From positions 548,407,368 through 548,471,367 of the forward strand of contig CM022303.1 of NCBI GenBank assembly GCA_011799875.1: a stretch of 64,000 nt of DNA, read 5' to 3'. Made by a program: the position numbers and the translations under genes. The notes under the pieces are model-generated. The model was given only the letters and a program-made list of their open reading frames with translations. It did no database searches and was not told the origin of the DNA. Positions 34,155 to 43,732 of the stretch are shown here, piece after piece (position 1 is the first letter of the stretch; each line of letters begins with the position of its first letter). This stretch comes from Thinopyrum elongatum. Lineage: Eukaryota > Streptophyta > Magnoliopsida > Poales > Poaceae.

Positions 34155-34337
34155 TCATCTCGTCATGTTTATATGCCGGTTGTGGCTTTATTTGCATTTC
34201 ATATTTTGTTTTCTTTTGCTCCGTTTGTGAGTTGTACTGGATTGTAGACTTTGTATTTTTTGGCACCTTTTAATAATATGGCCGCATGCATCTGTCGGAT
34301 GCAAAGGCCGGGGGTGATCCTCCTTCTCAAAAAAAAA

Positions 34338-35070
34338 TAGCAAACGTTTCACTATGTCGCATGCTTACTTTTTTTTGTTAATCATGTTGCAAAAGGATGG
34401 ATTCCATAAATTACAATAACAAATGTGATGGGGTTTATCTAAATATGATGTCTTACAAAAAGAGTAATAGACTTTGTGACTTCATTTTCACGGCAACTAT
34501 GATAATAATAAGTAAACCTAGATACCCCAACAAAAATACAAACTCACTGTTAGAGTTAAATGAAACCTATACTGAACTAGAAAAATTGTTGTCGAAGTAA
34601 ATTAGCTAGACATCTGATATTTTCGGACCACCTTGTTAAGACTTCTTCTCTAAAACTACTAGCGCAAGTAGAATATCATAGACTCGTAGTTTTGTAGACT
34701 TTATAACTTAATGGATGCGCTTAGAAGAAGGAACAAATGCCACGATTTTATCAGTGGTGTCTCAGTTTGCATAGTCATAGGAAAGACAGAACAACACAAC
34801 AGAGATGCGTGCAGTAGATCAATAACATCAATACTACTTCCTCCGTTCCTAAATATTTGTCTTTCTAGAGATTTCAACAAGTGACTACATATGGAGCAAA
34901 ATGAGTGAATCTACACTCTAAACTATGTCTACATACATCCGTATGTTGTAGTCCATTTGAAATGTCTAGAAAGACAAATATTTGGGAACAGAGGGAGTAT
35001 ATTATAAGCAATAAAGTAGCTATCAAGATTCAAGCATGAGGACAACATGTGTGCAACAAGCATAAAGAGT
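34338..35070 (-). repeat. PRS 3'-end repeat, unit 3, proximal part
   Basis: 34362-35035 matches intron 7 of unit 1 (TTAATCATGTTGCAAAA, GATGGGGTTTATCTAAATAT, TTCATTTTCACGGCAACT, GTGTCTCAGTTTGCATAG), with a Stowaway element inside. 35070-35036 on the minus strand is the exon 7 remnant, with two substitutions and the donor replaced by CATGCTTG. Confidence 0.88.
34837..34997. mobile_element. Stowaway-type MITE
   Basis: 161 bp with inverted ends CTTCCTCCGTTCCTAAATA and TATTTGGGAACAGAGGGAG, TA duplicated at 34835-34836 and 34998-34999. The empty site CAATACTATATTATAAGC is seen in unit 6 (about 4323-4340). Confidence 0.95.
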
Positions 35071-35559
35071 CATTAACAAGGTGAACCTGCGAGGAGGGCC
35101 ATAGACCTACCTGATGGACAACCAGCTAATCCCCCGCAAGAAAAAAAGACAACCCGCTAATGGTTGGTGACTAACATAAATCGTAAGTTATGATCTAGTA
35201 CATCGGAGCATCATTGTGATCTCAATGTGAGAGTGGTTGTCTAGCATGTGGCCTCCATAATAAATAGTAGTATATATGTTACCTGGAGCAAGCCAACATG
35301 ACCAGATTCATCTAACTATGTGATAAGTGTAGCCGCAGAAATAGAGGGAGCTGAAAAGGAAAGTTTCACGGGCAACCTACGTGTATCTGATAGGAAAAGG
35401 AGGCATCTGGAATCAATGGCCTCCCGGCTGGTTTGCATCTCCACGAGAAACGCCTCATAGTAGTGAACCATAGTCGTAGTCAAGCACACTAACGTTCAAG
35501 AGAACGAAGCACGTGATGCCCATCGTTCATTATCTACGTCGCATCCTCACTTGCAATGT

Positions 35560-35966
35560 TCATCCCACCAGAACATGGGCAAAGCCAGCATAATAGCAAT
35601 TCTGGGTAGCTGCTATGGATCCACAACGAGCTAGCGATAACGTTGGGTCAGCCTCTAACATTTGCATGGCAGCGAGCCACCAGCCCTTACATAGCTTCCG
35701 ATTCCGTGCCACTAGCAGGAACTGGTCACTTGGATCAGCATGAAGGTGCCGCCCACTAAACATGATCATGTTGCAAGCTTGATTCTCGCCTGCTCGGTCA
35801 TCACCCACATGAAGTCTTGGTGGCTGGCCACTTAAATCTTGGCGATGCTACAGGTGTTCATGTACTCGGCAGCATCTGTAAGGAACCTTCAAATCTCTTC
35901 GGGTCATTGGACAATCCAAACTTCATCACATTCGTTGGAATGTCAACCTTCACCTTCACCCCACAA
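35560..35966 (-). pseudogene. Unrecognised coding-like segment in unit 2
   Basis: On the minus strand, 35966-35840 reads LCGVKVKVDIPTNVMKFGL and PKRFEGSLQMLPS before a stop. 35808-35560 is an 82-codon frame with QFLLVARNRKLCKGWW, LEADPTLSLARCGS and NCYYAGFAHVLVG. The second part has a diverged but open counterpart in unit 1 (about 38800-38570). I do not recognise the protein. It may be the start of a neighbouring gene duplicated with the PRS end, or chance conservation from recent duplication. Confidence 0.35.
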
Positions 35967-36350
35967 AGCTCCTCTCGTTGTAAACAAGCTAAACATTTTG
36001 TTCTGTTGTACTAAGAGGAGCCACTTTTCTAATGATGCCCTATGTTGGCGGCTAACATACCTTCATGTTGTAGTGTGAATCCCTTTTTAATGTCATAATG
36101 TGTTCATAACCCCACAAATTATTCCTTTTTTTACTCAAGAAATGAGGGAGGCGGGTGGCCAGATGAATATATAAAAACCCTATATATTAATGGAAACATG
36201 AAACCCAAAATCTATGCAACAATCGCTCAAATAATAAGAAGGTCAGATACAAAGCATAGATCCTTGGCGATAACCAATCTGTCATTCCTTAGTCAGCGGC
36301 CAATGGGACATTCCGACAATATAAATTCCTTCGAATGGCTATGAGAGACA

Positions 36351-36750
36351 GAGAGAAAATCACATGGAAACCAAGTTTCAAAGAAACCTTCGTGAAAACC
36401 ACTTATAAAAGTTTGGAGAAAATCTGGAAAAAAAATATGGGGTGTCAAGACGGTGATTTTCTATTGGCATGTGAAATTTCAAGTTCAAACACGTTACCAT
36501 CTACGAGCTATGAAAAAAAAAATCAGCCATGAATAGTGGCGTTTACTATTCGACACTGTTTATTGCTGCTTTTGTCTTTTTTTTACCTCGTAAATGGTAA
36601 TGTATTTGAACTTGAAAATTTCACATACTAATAGAATATCACACTCTTAAGACCTCTTTTTTTTTAGATTTTTTTGAAACTTCAAAACATCATTTCCATG
36701 TGGTTTTCACCGGTTTCCGTCGAAACTTGGTTTCCATGTGATATTCTCTC
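36351..36750. mobile_element. 400-bp TIR element in unit 2
   Basis: Ends with 29-bp imperfect inverted repeats: GAGAGAAAATCACATGGAAA... at 36351-36379 and the inverse at 36722-36750. GAGACA occurs just outside both ends (36345-36350, 36753-36758) and could be part of a target duplication. Unit 1 lacks the insertion at the matching place (38955-38985). No coding capacity. Superfamily uncertain. Confidence 0.7.
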
Positions 36751-36984
36751 ACGAGACATATAAGACATTTTTTTTTACTACGAGAGAGCTTTTGTCAAGA
36801 CGCAAGTCAGAAACTAAACACCCTTTACTAGGAGTTGCTGGGAAATTTATCATCCGATACAAGTACGATGCCTACACGGCAATGCAACTCTATTTGTCAT
36901 GTCACCAAAAATTGATTCCTACACCAATGGCACAAGCATCTGTTGCCTTCTCTATTCCACCCAAATGTAAGAAGATGCTCGCTG

Positions 36985-37165
36985 TTATTGGAACATGCTG
37001 CTCACTGAGCCGTCGCAGTGAACATGCCAAATAGTTTCTGCTACAAGGTTGGCCATGGAAAGCACCGTCAGCTGAGGGAAGCATTTGTCCTCTGGCAGCT
37101 GGATGAAGTTCGTCAGTATAACTTCCTCAAAGATGCCCATAGAAAGCCTTTCAATTGCAGGTGGG
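36985..37165 (-). pseudogene. Second, fully open PRS terminal exon (unit 2)
   Basis: Exactly 181 bp, like the true exon 8, with the acceptor ATGCAG kept and a TAA stop in the same place. Translated in the gene's phase it gives 59 residues, six of them different from the true exon (for example G to M after RLS, R to C in HVHRDG, I to M in SSIFQ). No stop or frameshift. It has no functional exon 7 of its own (only the last 36 bases, donor lost). It could be used only by splicing from the PRS exon 7 at 40311, some 3.1 kb upstream, skipping the nearer exon. I class it as a pseudo-exon, but the open frame after visible divergence is notable. Confidence 0.8.
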
Positions 37166-38115
37166 CTGCATAGTCAATTGTCTTAGTGGAAAAGGGTGAG
37201 AGTATGTTCACTATTGGGGTATGTTAGTGCACAAAACAATGGAGAATAGAAAGAGAGCAATAGTCGCGAATGGAATCAACCCCAATGCCATGCTAATTTG
37301 TGAAGTCAAGCAATTGTATGTTACCATGTTACTGAGATCAGACTTGTATTCAGTTATTTAGTATGGTCGACTTTACTCATACACTTTTTTTTTCAAGTAA
37401 ACCTTAGTCAAGCATGCACGACAACCGAGATAAAAGTCAAGATTCCCCCTGAGGTCTCTTCCTGCGTCAAAATACACAGGATGTCAATGCCCAGGATAGC
37501 ATCTGAATGACTCAGATTCATTTATATTCCATTTGCATTCCAGAGGTTCATAACAATTTTGTTTCGTTCTGCCTCTTCTATTTACTTTTTTTTCTTAATC
37601 AGGTTGCAAAAGGATGGATTCCACAAATTATGATAACAAAGATGATAGGGTTTTACTAAATTTACTCTGTCTTACGAAACGAGCAATCGATTGTGAACTT
37701 CATTTTCGAAGCAACTCTAATAATAATAAGGAAATCGAGAAACACCAATAAAAATACAAACTCACTACTATAAAAATAAAAAGAAATCAAACCCATACTT
37801 AACTAGAAAATTTGTGATCAAAAGAAATTAGCTACGAAACTGATATTTCTGACCACCTTGTTAAGACTTCTATTGTATAAAAAAAAGTAAAATACCAATT
37901 TCTTGTCTCCGTGGGCCACAAGTAGAATCTCATAGTTCTCAGACTTATATAACTTAACAGTTACGCTTAGCAGAAATCAAGAACCTATCCCGTGATTTCA
38001 TCAGTGGTGTCTCAGTTTGCATATAGTCAGGAAAAACAAAACAAAAAGCACTAATGTGAACTTAGCAGAAATTCAGGCATGAGGACAGCATATGTGCAAC
38101 AAGCATAAACAGCCT

Positions 38116-40346
38116 AATAAAGTGAACTTGCGGAGGGCCATAGACCTACCTCATGGACAACCCACCTAATGGTTGGTGACTAACATAAATCGTGAGTTAT
38201 GATCTAGTACATTGGAGCATCATCGTGATCTGAATGTGAGAGTGGTTATCTAGCCGATGGCCTCCACGATAAATAGTAATATGTTACTTGGAGCAAGCCA
38301 ACATGACAAAATTCATCCAACTATGTGAGAAGTGTAGATGGAGAAATAGAGGGAACTAAAAAGGCAAGCTTCACGGGCAAGCTCATATAGGTCGGATAGG
38401 AAAAGGAGGCATCTGAAATCAATGGCCTCCCGGCTAGCTTGCATCTCTACGGGCCACGCTTCACAAAAGTGAAGCATAGCCATAGTCAAGCACGCTAACG
38501 TTCAAGAGAATGGAGCGCGCGATGCCCATCGTTCATTATCCACATCGCAACCTCACTCGTAATGTTGATGCCACGAGAACATGGGCAAAGCCAGCATGAC
38601 AACAATTCTGGGCAGCTGCCAGGGATCCACAACGAACTAGCAACAACGCTGGGGCGGCCTCTAACGTTTGCAGGGCAGCGAGCCGCCGTGTCCTATGCGG
38701 TGTTTGATCTCGTGCGTCCAGCAGGAATTGGCCACTTAAATCTCCAGGAAGGCGCTTTTTCAGTGATTCACGCACTGGCTTCAGCAGCATTTGCCAGGAA
38801 CCTGGGTCATATATACAATGGAAACATGAAACCCAGACTCCGCAACAATCGCTCAAAATAAAAAGGACAAACACAAAGCGTAGATTTTTAGCGACAACCA
38901 ATTTGTCATTCCATGGTCGGTGACAAATGGGACATTCCAACAGTATCAATTCCTTCGAATAAGTGCCATGAGTCATATTTTTCGACTACGAGAGAGCTTA
39001 TGTCAAGACGCGGATCAGAAACTAAACACCCTTGACTAGGTGTTGACGCAAAATTGATCATCCGGTACAAGTACAATGCCTGCACGGCAATGCAACTTTA
39101 TTTGTCATGTCACCAAAATTGATTCCTACACCAATGGCACAAGCATCCGGTGCCTTCTCTATACCACCCAAATGTAAGAAGATGCTCGCCGTTATTGGAA
39201 GATGCTGCTCACTGAGCCGTCGCGGTGAACATGCCAGATAGTTTCTGCTACAAGGTTTGCCATGGAGAGCACTGTCAGCTGAGGGAAGCATTTGTCCTCT
39301 GGTAGCAGGATGGAGTTCGTAACTATAACTTCCTCAAAGATGCCTCCAGAAAGCCTTTCAATTGCAGGTGGGCTGCAAAGTAAATGGCATTAGTGGAAAA
39401 GGGTGGCCCACTTTTGCCAAACAATGGAGAATAGAAGACAGCAATAGTCGCAACTGAAATCGACCCCAGCGTCATGCTAAATTTAGAAATCAAGCTACTT
39501 TATGTTACTATATTAATGAACATCATACATGCATTCAATTATTTATTATGGTCAACTTTACTCTCGCATTTTTGTTTCAAGTAAACTTTTGTCAAGCATG
39601 CATACCAACGGAGGTAAGAATCAAGATTGACCCTGAGGTCTCTCCCCGCATCAAAGTACACAGGATGCCAAAATGCCCAGCATACGAATGACTTGGATTC
39701 AATTATACTCCGTTTGGCATTCCAGTGGTCTATAACAATTGTATCGTTGTGCCCCTTCTGTGTACTTGGTTTTTTTTTTTGTAATCATGTTGCAAAAAGA
39801 TGGATTCCCCAAATTAACAACAAATGTGATGGGGTTTATCTAAATATACTGTATTACCAAAAGAGTAACAGACTTTGCCAACTTCATTTTCACGGCAACT
39901 TTAATAATAATAAGGAAATAGAGAAACCCCAAGAAAAAACAAACTCACTGAAAAGTTAAATCAATCCTATACTGAACTAGAAAATCCATGGTCAAAGAAA
40001 ATTAGCTAGGAAACTGATATTTTCTGACTACCTTGTTAAGACTCTACGTATTTGTCTAAAAATACTAGCTTATTGTCCATGTGGGCCGCAAGTAGAATCT
40101 CATAGTTTCTCGAACTTATATAACTTCATGGTTACACTTAGCAGGAATCAAGAACAAATGCAAGGATTTCACCAGTCGTGTCTCAGTTTGCATAGTCATA
40201 GGACAGAATCAACAACAAAGCACTATATTGTGTGAGTTGTCTGCAATAGACTAATAACATCAATGCTAAATTATAATTATAAGGAATAAAGTAACTATCG
40301 AAATTCAAACCTGAGGACAGCATGTGTGCAACAAGCATAAACAGCC
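38116..40346 (-). repeat. PRS 3'-end repeat, unit 1 (the gene's own copy)
   Basis: The unit that belongs to the functional gene: from the duplication breakpoint inside exon 7 (about 40346) through the donor CAGGTTTG, intron 7, exon 8, 3'UTR and flank, to the junction with unit 2 at 38115/38116, where flank sequence (AATAAAGTGAACTTGCGGAG on the plus strand) abuts the copied exon 7 end. Confidence 0.9.
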
Positions 40347-42794
40347 TCTGCTCCCTCCTGTTTTAACAATGCTGCTCCGCTAGTAATGGTCCCTGTGTTG
40401 AAGAAAAAAGTGGGGCTAAATGACAAAGAACACACTACGAAGTATGTTAAATTTCAGTCCAACACCAACGAAGAAAATATTTCTAACCCGCTGTGTCAAT
40501 CATGTCATCAACCATGATAGCAACTTTCCCCTTCACATCACCAATTAAGTGCATGACCTGCAGGTGGTCACAGATAGGAATTTGAAATTATAATCTACCA
40601 TTTTCACACGATCACTTCATGAATATATGTGGTCGCTGCTTAGTCAAGGAGTCAAGAGGTGTATGGCTTTGTAAAATGAAATAATGCATCCAGCTAATTA
40701 ATAATCGGCTGATAAAAAGGTTATATATTATTTCTAGTTCTATTAGGACACATGTTTAACACTATGCTGTAATAAGAGTAGAACTAAAACTGAACTGTGT
40801 GCATGTAAGAACTGATGAAAAAATAGAATAGATACACTCCAAAAAAATCGATTCTTACCTCTGACAGATTGTGACCCTGTCTTCTTTTGTCAACAATAGC
40901 TAAAGGGGCGTCAGACAATTTCTTGGCAAATGCACGTGCTCTAACAACACCACCCACATCAGGAGAAACAACCACAAGATCCTTAGAAATTGTCTTGCTA
41001 GCAAGGTAATCCAGAATTACAGGCTACATAAAAAGAAGATCTGTTCACTAACAGTTTATCAACTCAAGTTCAGCTAAGGAACTTCTTCGAAAGGGAAGAC
41101 AGTTTTTGTACATTGTAAAGGAAGTGTTCCTTCCTGTTCTGTTAATAGTACCTGTCCATATATATGGTCCACAGGAATATCGAAGTATCCTAATGCTTGT
41201 GCAGAATGCATATCACATACAATGACACGGTCACTGCCAGCTTCTGTAAGTAAATTTGCAGCCAGTTTGGCAGTGATTGCCTCACGTCCTTGAGCCTGCA
41301 TTACAAAAGAAATAACTCAGCACAGCAAATTTTCACACATCGCACAAAGGGGGCAGGAACATATTCCCCAATTGAGGGCAATATGCAACTTTAAACTCCT
41401 CCCCATTTAAACATCTGGCTGGTCGGTATTAAGTACGCCGAACAATGACCAAATTAAGGTATCCATAAGAGTAAGTTGGTTCACCAAACAAGTCCTTAGA
41501 ATAGAAGAACCAGCAGCACAAGAAGTAAAATACACTACACTAATAAAAAAAAACTTTACAAGGAAAACCTCAGTATGTGGATATCACATTCAGTTGCATT
41601 GACAAGGTAAACAAATTGAAAAAGGCAATTAGATATGTTTTTTCGTTGAACAGGTCTGTAATTAGATATCATGAGCTGGCAAGAAGCAAAGCCAGTTAAA
41701 TAAATCTGATATACTTCACTGCTTGGTTACACCAAATACATCACCAACTTTCTTTCAAAAGCAATCAGCGAGCTAATCATTTGGTCATACCTTTCTGTCT
41801 GCTCTGGCATATCCAAAGTACGGAATGACAACAGTAATAGATCGGGCTGAGGCCCGCCGACATGCATCAATCATGATGAAGAGCTCCATGAGGTTTTCAT
41901 TGACAGGAGAGCAAGTGGGCTGCACCAAGAAGACATCGCAGCCTCTCACACTCTCTTGCAGTTGCACGTAGATTTCTCCATCAGCAAAGCGCTTGATAAG
42001 GATCTTGCCAAGGTCTACGCCCAGATAAGAAGCAATTTCCTGGCGCAATATACAAAAAGTCATACATTTTAGAAGTACAAGCCAAATAGGTCGTATTCGT
42101 CAACGCATTGAATGATGGCACATACAGACAATCATAAAATAAAGTGTAAACGTCTGATAGGTTTTGGGTGTATATTCTTCGGTGGCAGCATTGCAACTGC
42201 GGCGCCGGCGCAAACCCCTTTCCCTTTCGTCATCAAAAAAGGGCCAAACTCAAATGCAATTAAGAAATTATTATTGAATTCTGAAATTATTCCTGTCCAA
42301 CCAGTACGAATCAGACCCCATACTGCTACAAATCGGATAAAAAAGGTACTTTTTTATTTTCTTTTCGGTGACACGGGACAGGGAGCGGCGGGACAGGAAC
42401 CCCACCTGCGCGAGCGGGCGGTTGGCGGTGCCGGAGAAGATCTTGAGCCTGGAGTCGCGCGCCTCCTGCGGCAGCGCGGCGAGCCTGGCCTCCTGCGCGG
42501 GCGTCTTGGGCGTCCAGGCGGCGGCCCACGGGTCGGCCCCGCCCACCCGCTTCCCCGCCTCCACCACCCGCAGCTGCTCCGCCGTCCCGAGCACACACCT
42601 CTGCGCGCAAGCCAAAAAGATAAAAATCACAACCCCGCAGCCAGGGCCAGAGACGAGCGGGACCGAACGCTCACCGGCGCGCGGAGGCGGGAGGCGCCGG
42701 CGCGGGACGCCGACGAGGAGGAGGACAAGGACGCGCCGTGGCGGCGGGAGAGGAGCAGGGAGGAGGAGGGCGACGCCGCCGCGGTAGCCGCCAT
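39192..42794 (-). CDS. PRS: Ribose-phosphate pyrophosphokinase (PRPP synthetase), plastid type, 8 exons
   Basis: Transfers pyrophosphate from ATP to ribose-5-phosphate, making PRPP for purine, pyrimidine, NAD, histidine and tryptophan synthesis. CDS exons on the minus strand: 42794-42675, 42600-42406, 42039-41791, 41295-41152, 41023-40859, 40557-40488, 40392-40311, 39372-39192. All introns are GT-AG and all phases fit, giving 401 codons, the usual length for plastid PRS1/2-type enzymes. Exon 1 is rich in Ala, Ser and Arg with no acidic residue, as a chloroplast transit peptide. Exon 3 holds [10 protein letters not shown] and [11 protein letters not shown]; exon 4 VCDMHSAQ; exon 5 VVVSPDVGG and VDKRRQGHN; exons 6-7 the PRPP-binding [10 protein letters not shown]; exon 8 the [12 protein letters not shown] end. 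The start is supported by an in-frame TAG just upstream. An AATAAA lies at 39102-39097. Which PRS paralogue it is cannot be told. Confidence 0.96.
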
Positions 42795-42940
42795 GGGAGG
42801 CTAGGGTTCGGGGAAGAGGAGTGAATGGAGGCGGGCGGGCGCTTGTCGGAGTCCGGGCCCTCGGGAGTCGGGGGCGGTGGCGCGGTGGTCCGTGGTCCTC
42901 TGTCCTGTCCTCGGCTCGAGCCGGGCAATTGCGGGTGGGG

Positions 42941-42950
42941 TTTATATAGA
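42941..42950 (-). promoter_or_regulatory. Probable TATA box of PRS
   Basis: TCTATATAAA on the minus strand, about 150 bases before the start codon, with a GC-rich leader between. Transcription would begin about 30 bases further along, near 42912. Confidence 0.65.
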
Positions 42951-43178
42951 ATCTTGCTTCCTCGTAGCCGCCCCGGTAGGCTCCATTCGCCGTGATGCCA
43001 ATGGCGATTGCGCGTTAACTTCTTGCTTTCGGTACGTTTCCTTGCTAAAAGTGGTGCGACCCGTTAATTGGGAAGAGAATAAATGGGCAGCGGTAACTTT
43101 GGAAAAAGTTTGATTAAAGATAAAACTGTAAACAGTTGCTTGAGCTAAACGTGCACGGCCAAATTGTGCTTGCTGAAA
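42951..43178 (-). promoter_or_regulatory. PRS upstream region
   Basis: Roughly 230 bases between the TATA box and a SINE. Moderately GC near the gene, AT-rich further out. I see no motif I can name with confidence. Confidence 0.35.
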
Positions 43179-43474
43179 TTTTTTTTTTTAACATCAGTAC
43201 AGACGCAAGCGCTCATACATACACGCATACACTCACCCCTATGAACGCGCACACACACACTCTACCCCTATGAGCACCTCCGAGAGACTGAGCCGGCATA
43301 TCATCTTGAGATTTACGAAGTCACCGTAGGCGCCTCGTCGTCGACGGGAACGTCTCCTCCCACTGAAATCGCATCGCCGGAAATTCTGGAATAAATTCAG
43401 GAATAATGCGAGCACCAGGATTTGAACCCTGGTGGGCTGGGGATACCACTGTCCCTCTAACCATCCAACCACAG
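43179..43474 (-). mobile_element. tRNA-derived SINE
   Basis: On the minus strand it starts near CCTGTGGTTGGATGGTTAGA (box A like) and has a perfect pol III B box GGTTCAAATCC about 45 bases on. It ends with GTCTGTACTGATGTT and an A-run (T-run at 43179-43189 on the plus strand). The length, about 295 bp, and the tRNA-like head are typical of grass SINEs. No protein is encoded. Flanking repeats are too decayed to define a target duplication. It lies about 230 bp upstream of the PRS TATA box, in the gene's orientation. Confidence 0.8.
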
Positions 43475-43732
43475 GTTACGTTGAATTCATTTTAGTTCAA
43501 CGTTCTATAGATAAACCCCGCAAAAAAACACATTTTTCTATAGATAAAAAATGGTCAATCAAACGTAAAAAATATAATGCCGGCTGGACAACGGATTGCC
43601 ATAAAAATGATGGAGTAGGACGGTTTGGGTACGACGGTTGAGATCCGCCCTCCATCGATTCCTTCGGATGGGGGCGGAGGTACATCTTCGGATTTGGGGC
43701 ATACCATGGTCGTCATACCGCGCTTGTCAGAG
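43475..43732. other. Short intergenic stretch
   Basis: AT-rich sequence with no gene or transposon end that I can support. Confidence 0.4.

Larger units (their letters stand above)
18577..34337 (+). mobile_element. Long LINE (L1-type), split by a Fatima-like element
   Basis: It contains ORF1 with CCHC knuckles (about 18580-21322), then ORF2 with endonuclease, reverse transcriptase and zf-RVT domains (21329-23014 and 32172-34154), then a 3'UTR with ATGCAAAGGCCGGGGGTG and an A-tail at 34329-34337. Without the LTR element the LINE is about 6.6 kb, close to full length. No target duplication is evident. Comparison with units 1 and 2 suggests about 0.5 kb of target (end of intron 7 plus the first part of exon 8) was lost at insertion. 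Confidence 0.88.
35071..38115 (-). repeat. PRS 3'-end repeat, unit 2
   Basis: This is the best-preserved duplicate: flank (35071-35560), 3'UTR (to about 36984, enlarged by a 400-bp TIR element), an open exon 8 (36985-37165), intron 7 (37166-38078) and the exon 7 remnant (38079-38115). The terminal exons of units 1 and 2 lie 2207 bp apart, which gives the unit size. The gene's AATAAA 3' signal is altered here (AATAGA). Confidence 0.9.

Noticed and set aside
36902..37084. Minus-strand open frame beginning MLPSADGAFHGQPC in unit 2, and its counterpart at 39058-39291
   Set aside because: It is an alternative frame over PRS exon 8 and 3'UTR; the conservation comes from the PRS coding frame.
42326..42610. 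Gly/Ala/Arg-rich open frames over PRS exon 2 on both strands
   Set aside because: Shadows of the true exon 2 frame in GC-rich DNA; the frame with the PRS match and splice sites is unambiguous.
43420..43475. tRNA gene, because of the B box and A-box-like sequence
   Set aside because: No cloverleaf with paired acceptor stem; it is the tRNA-like head of a SINE.
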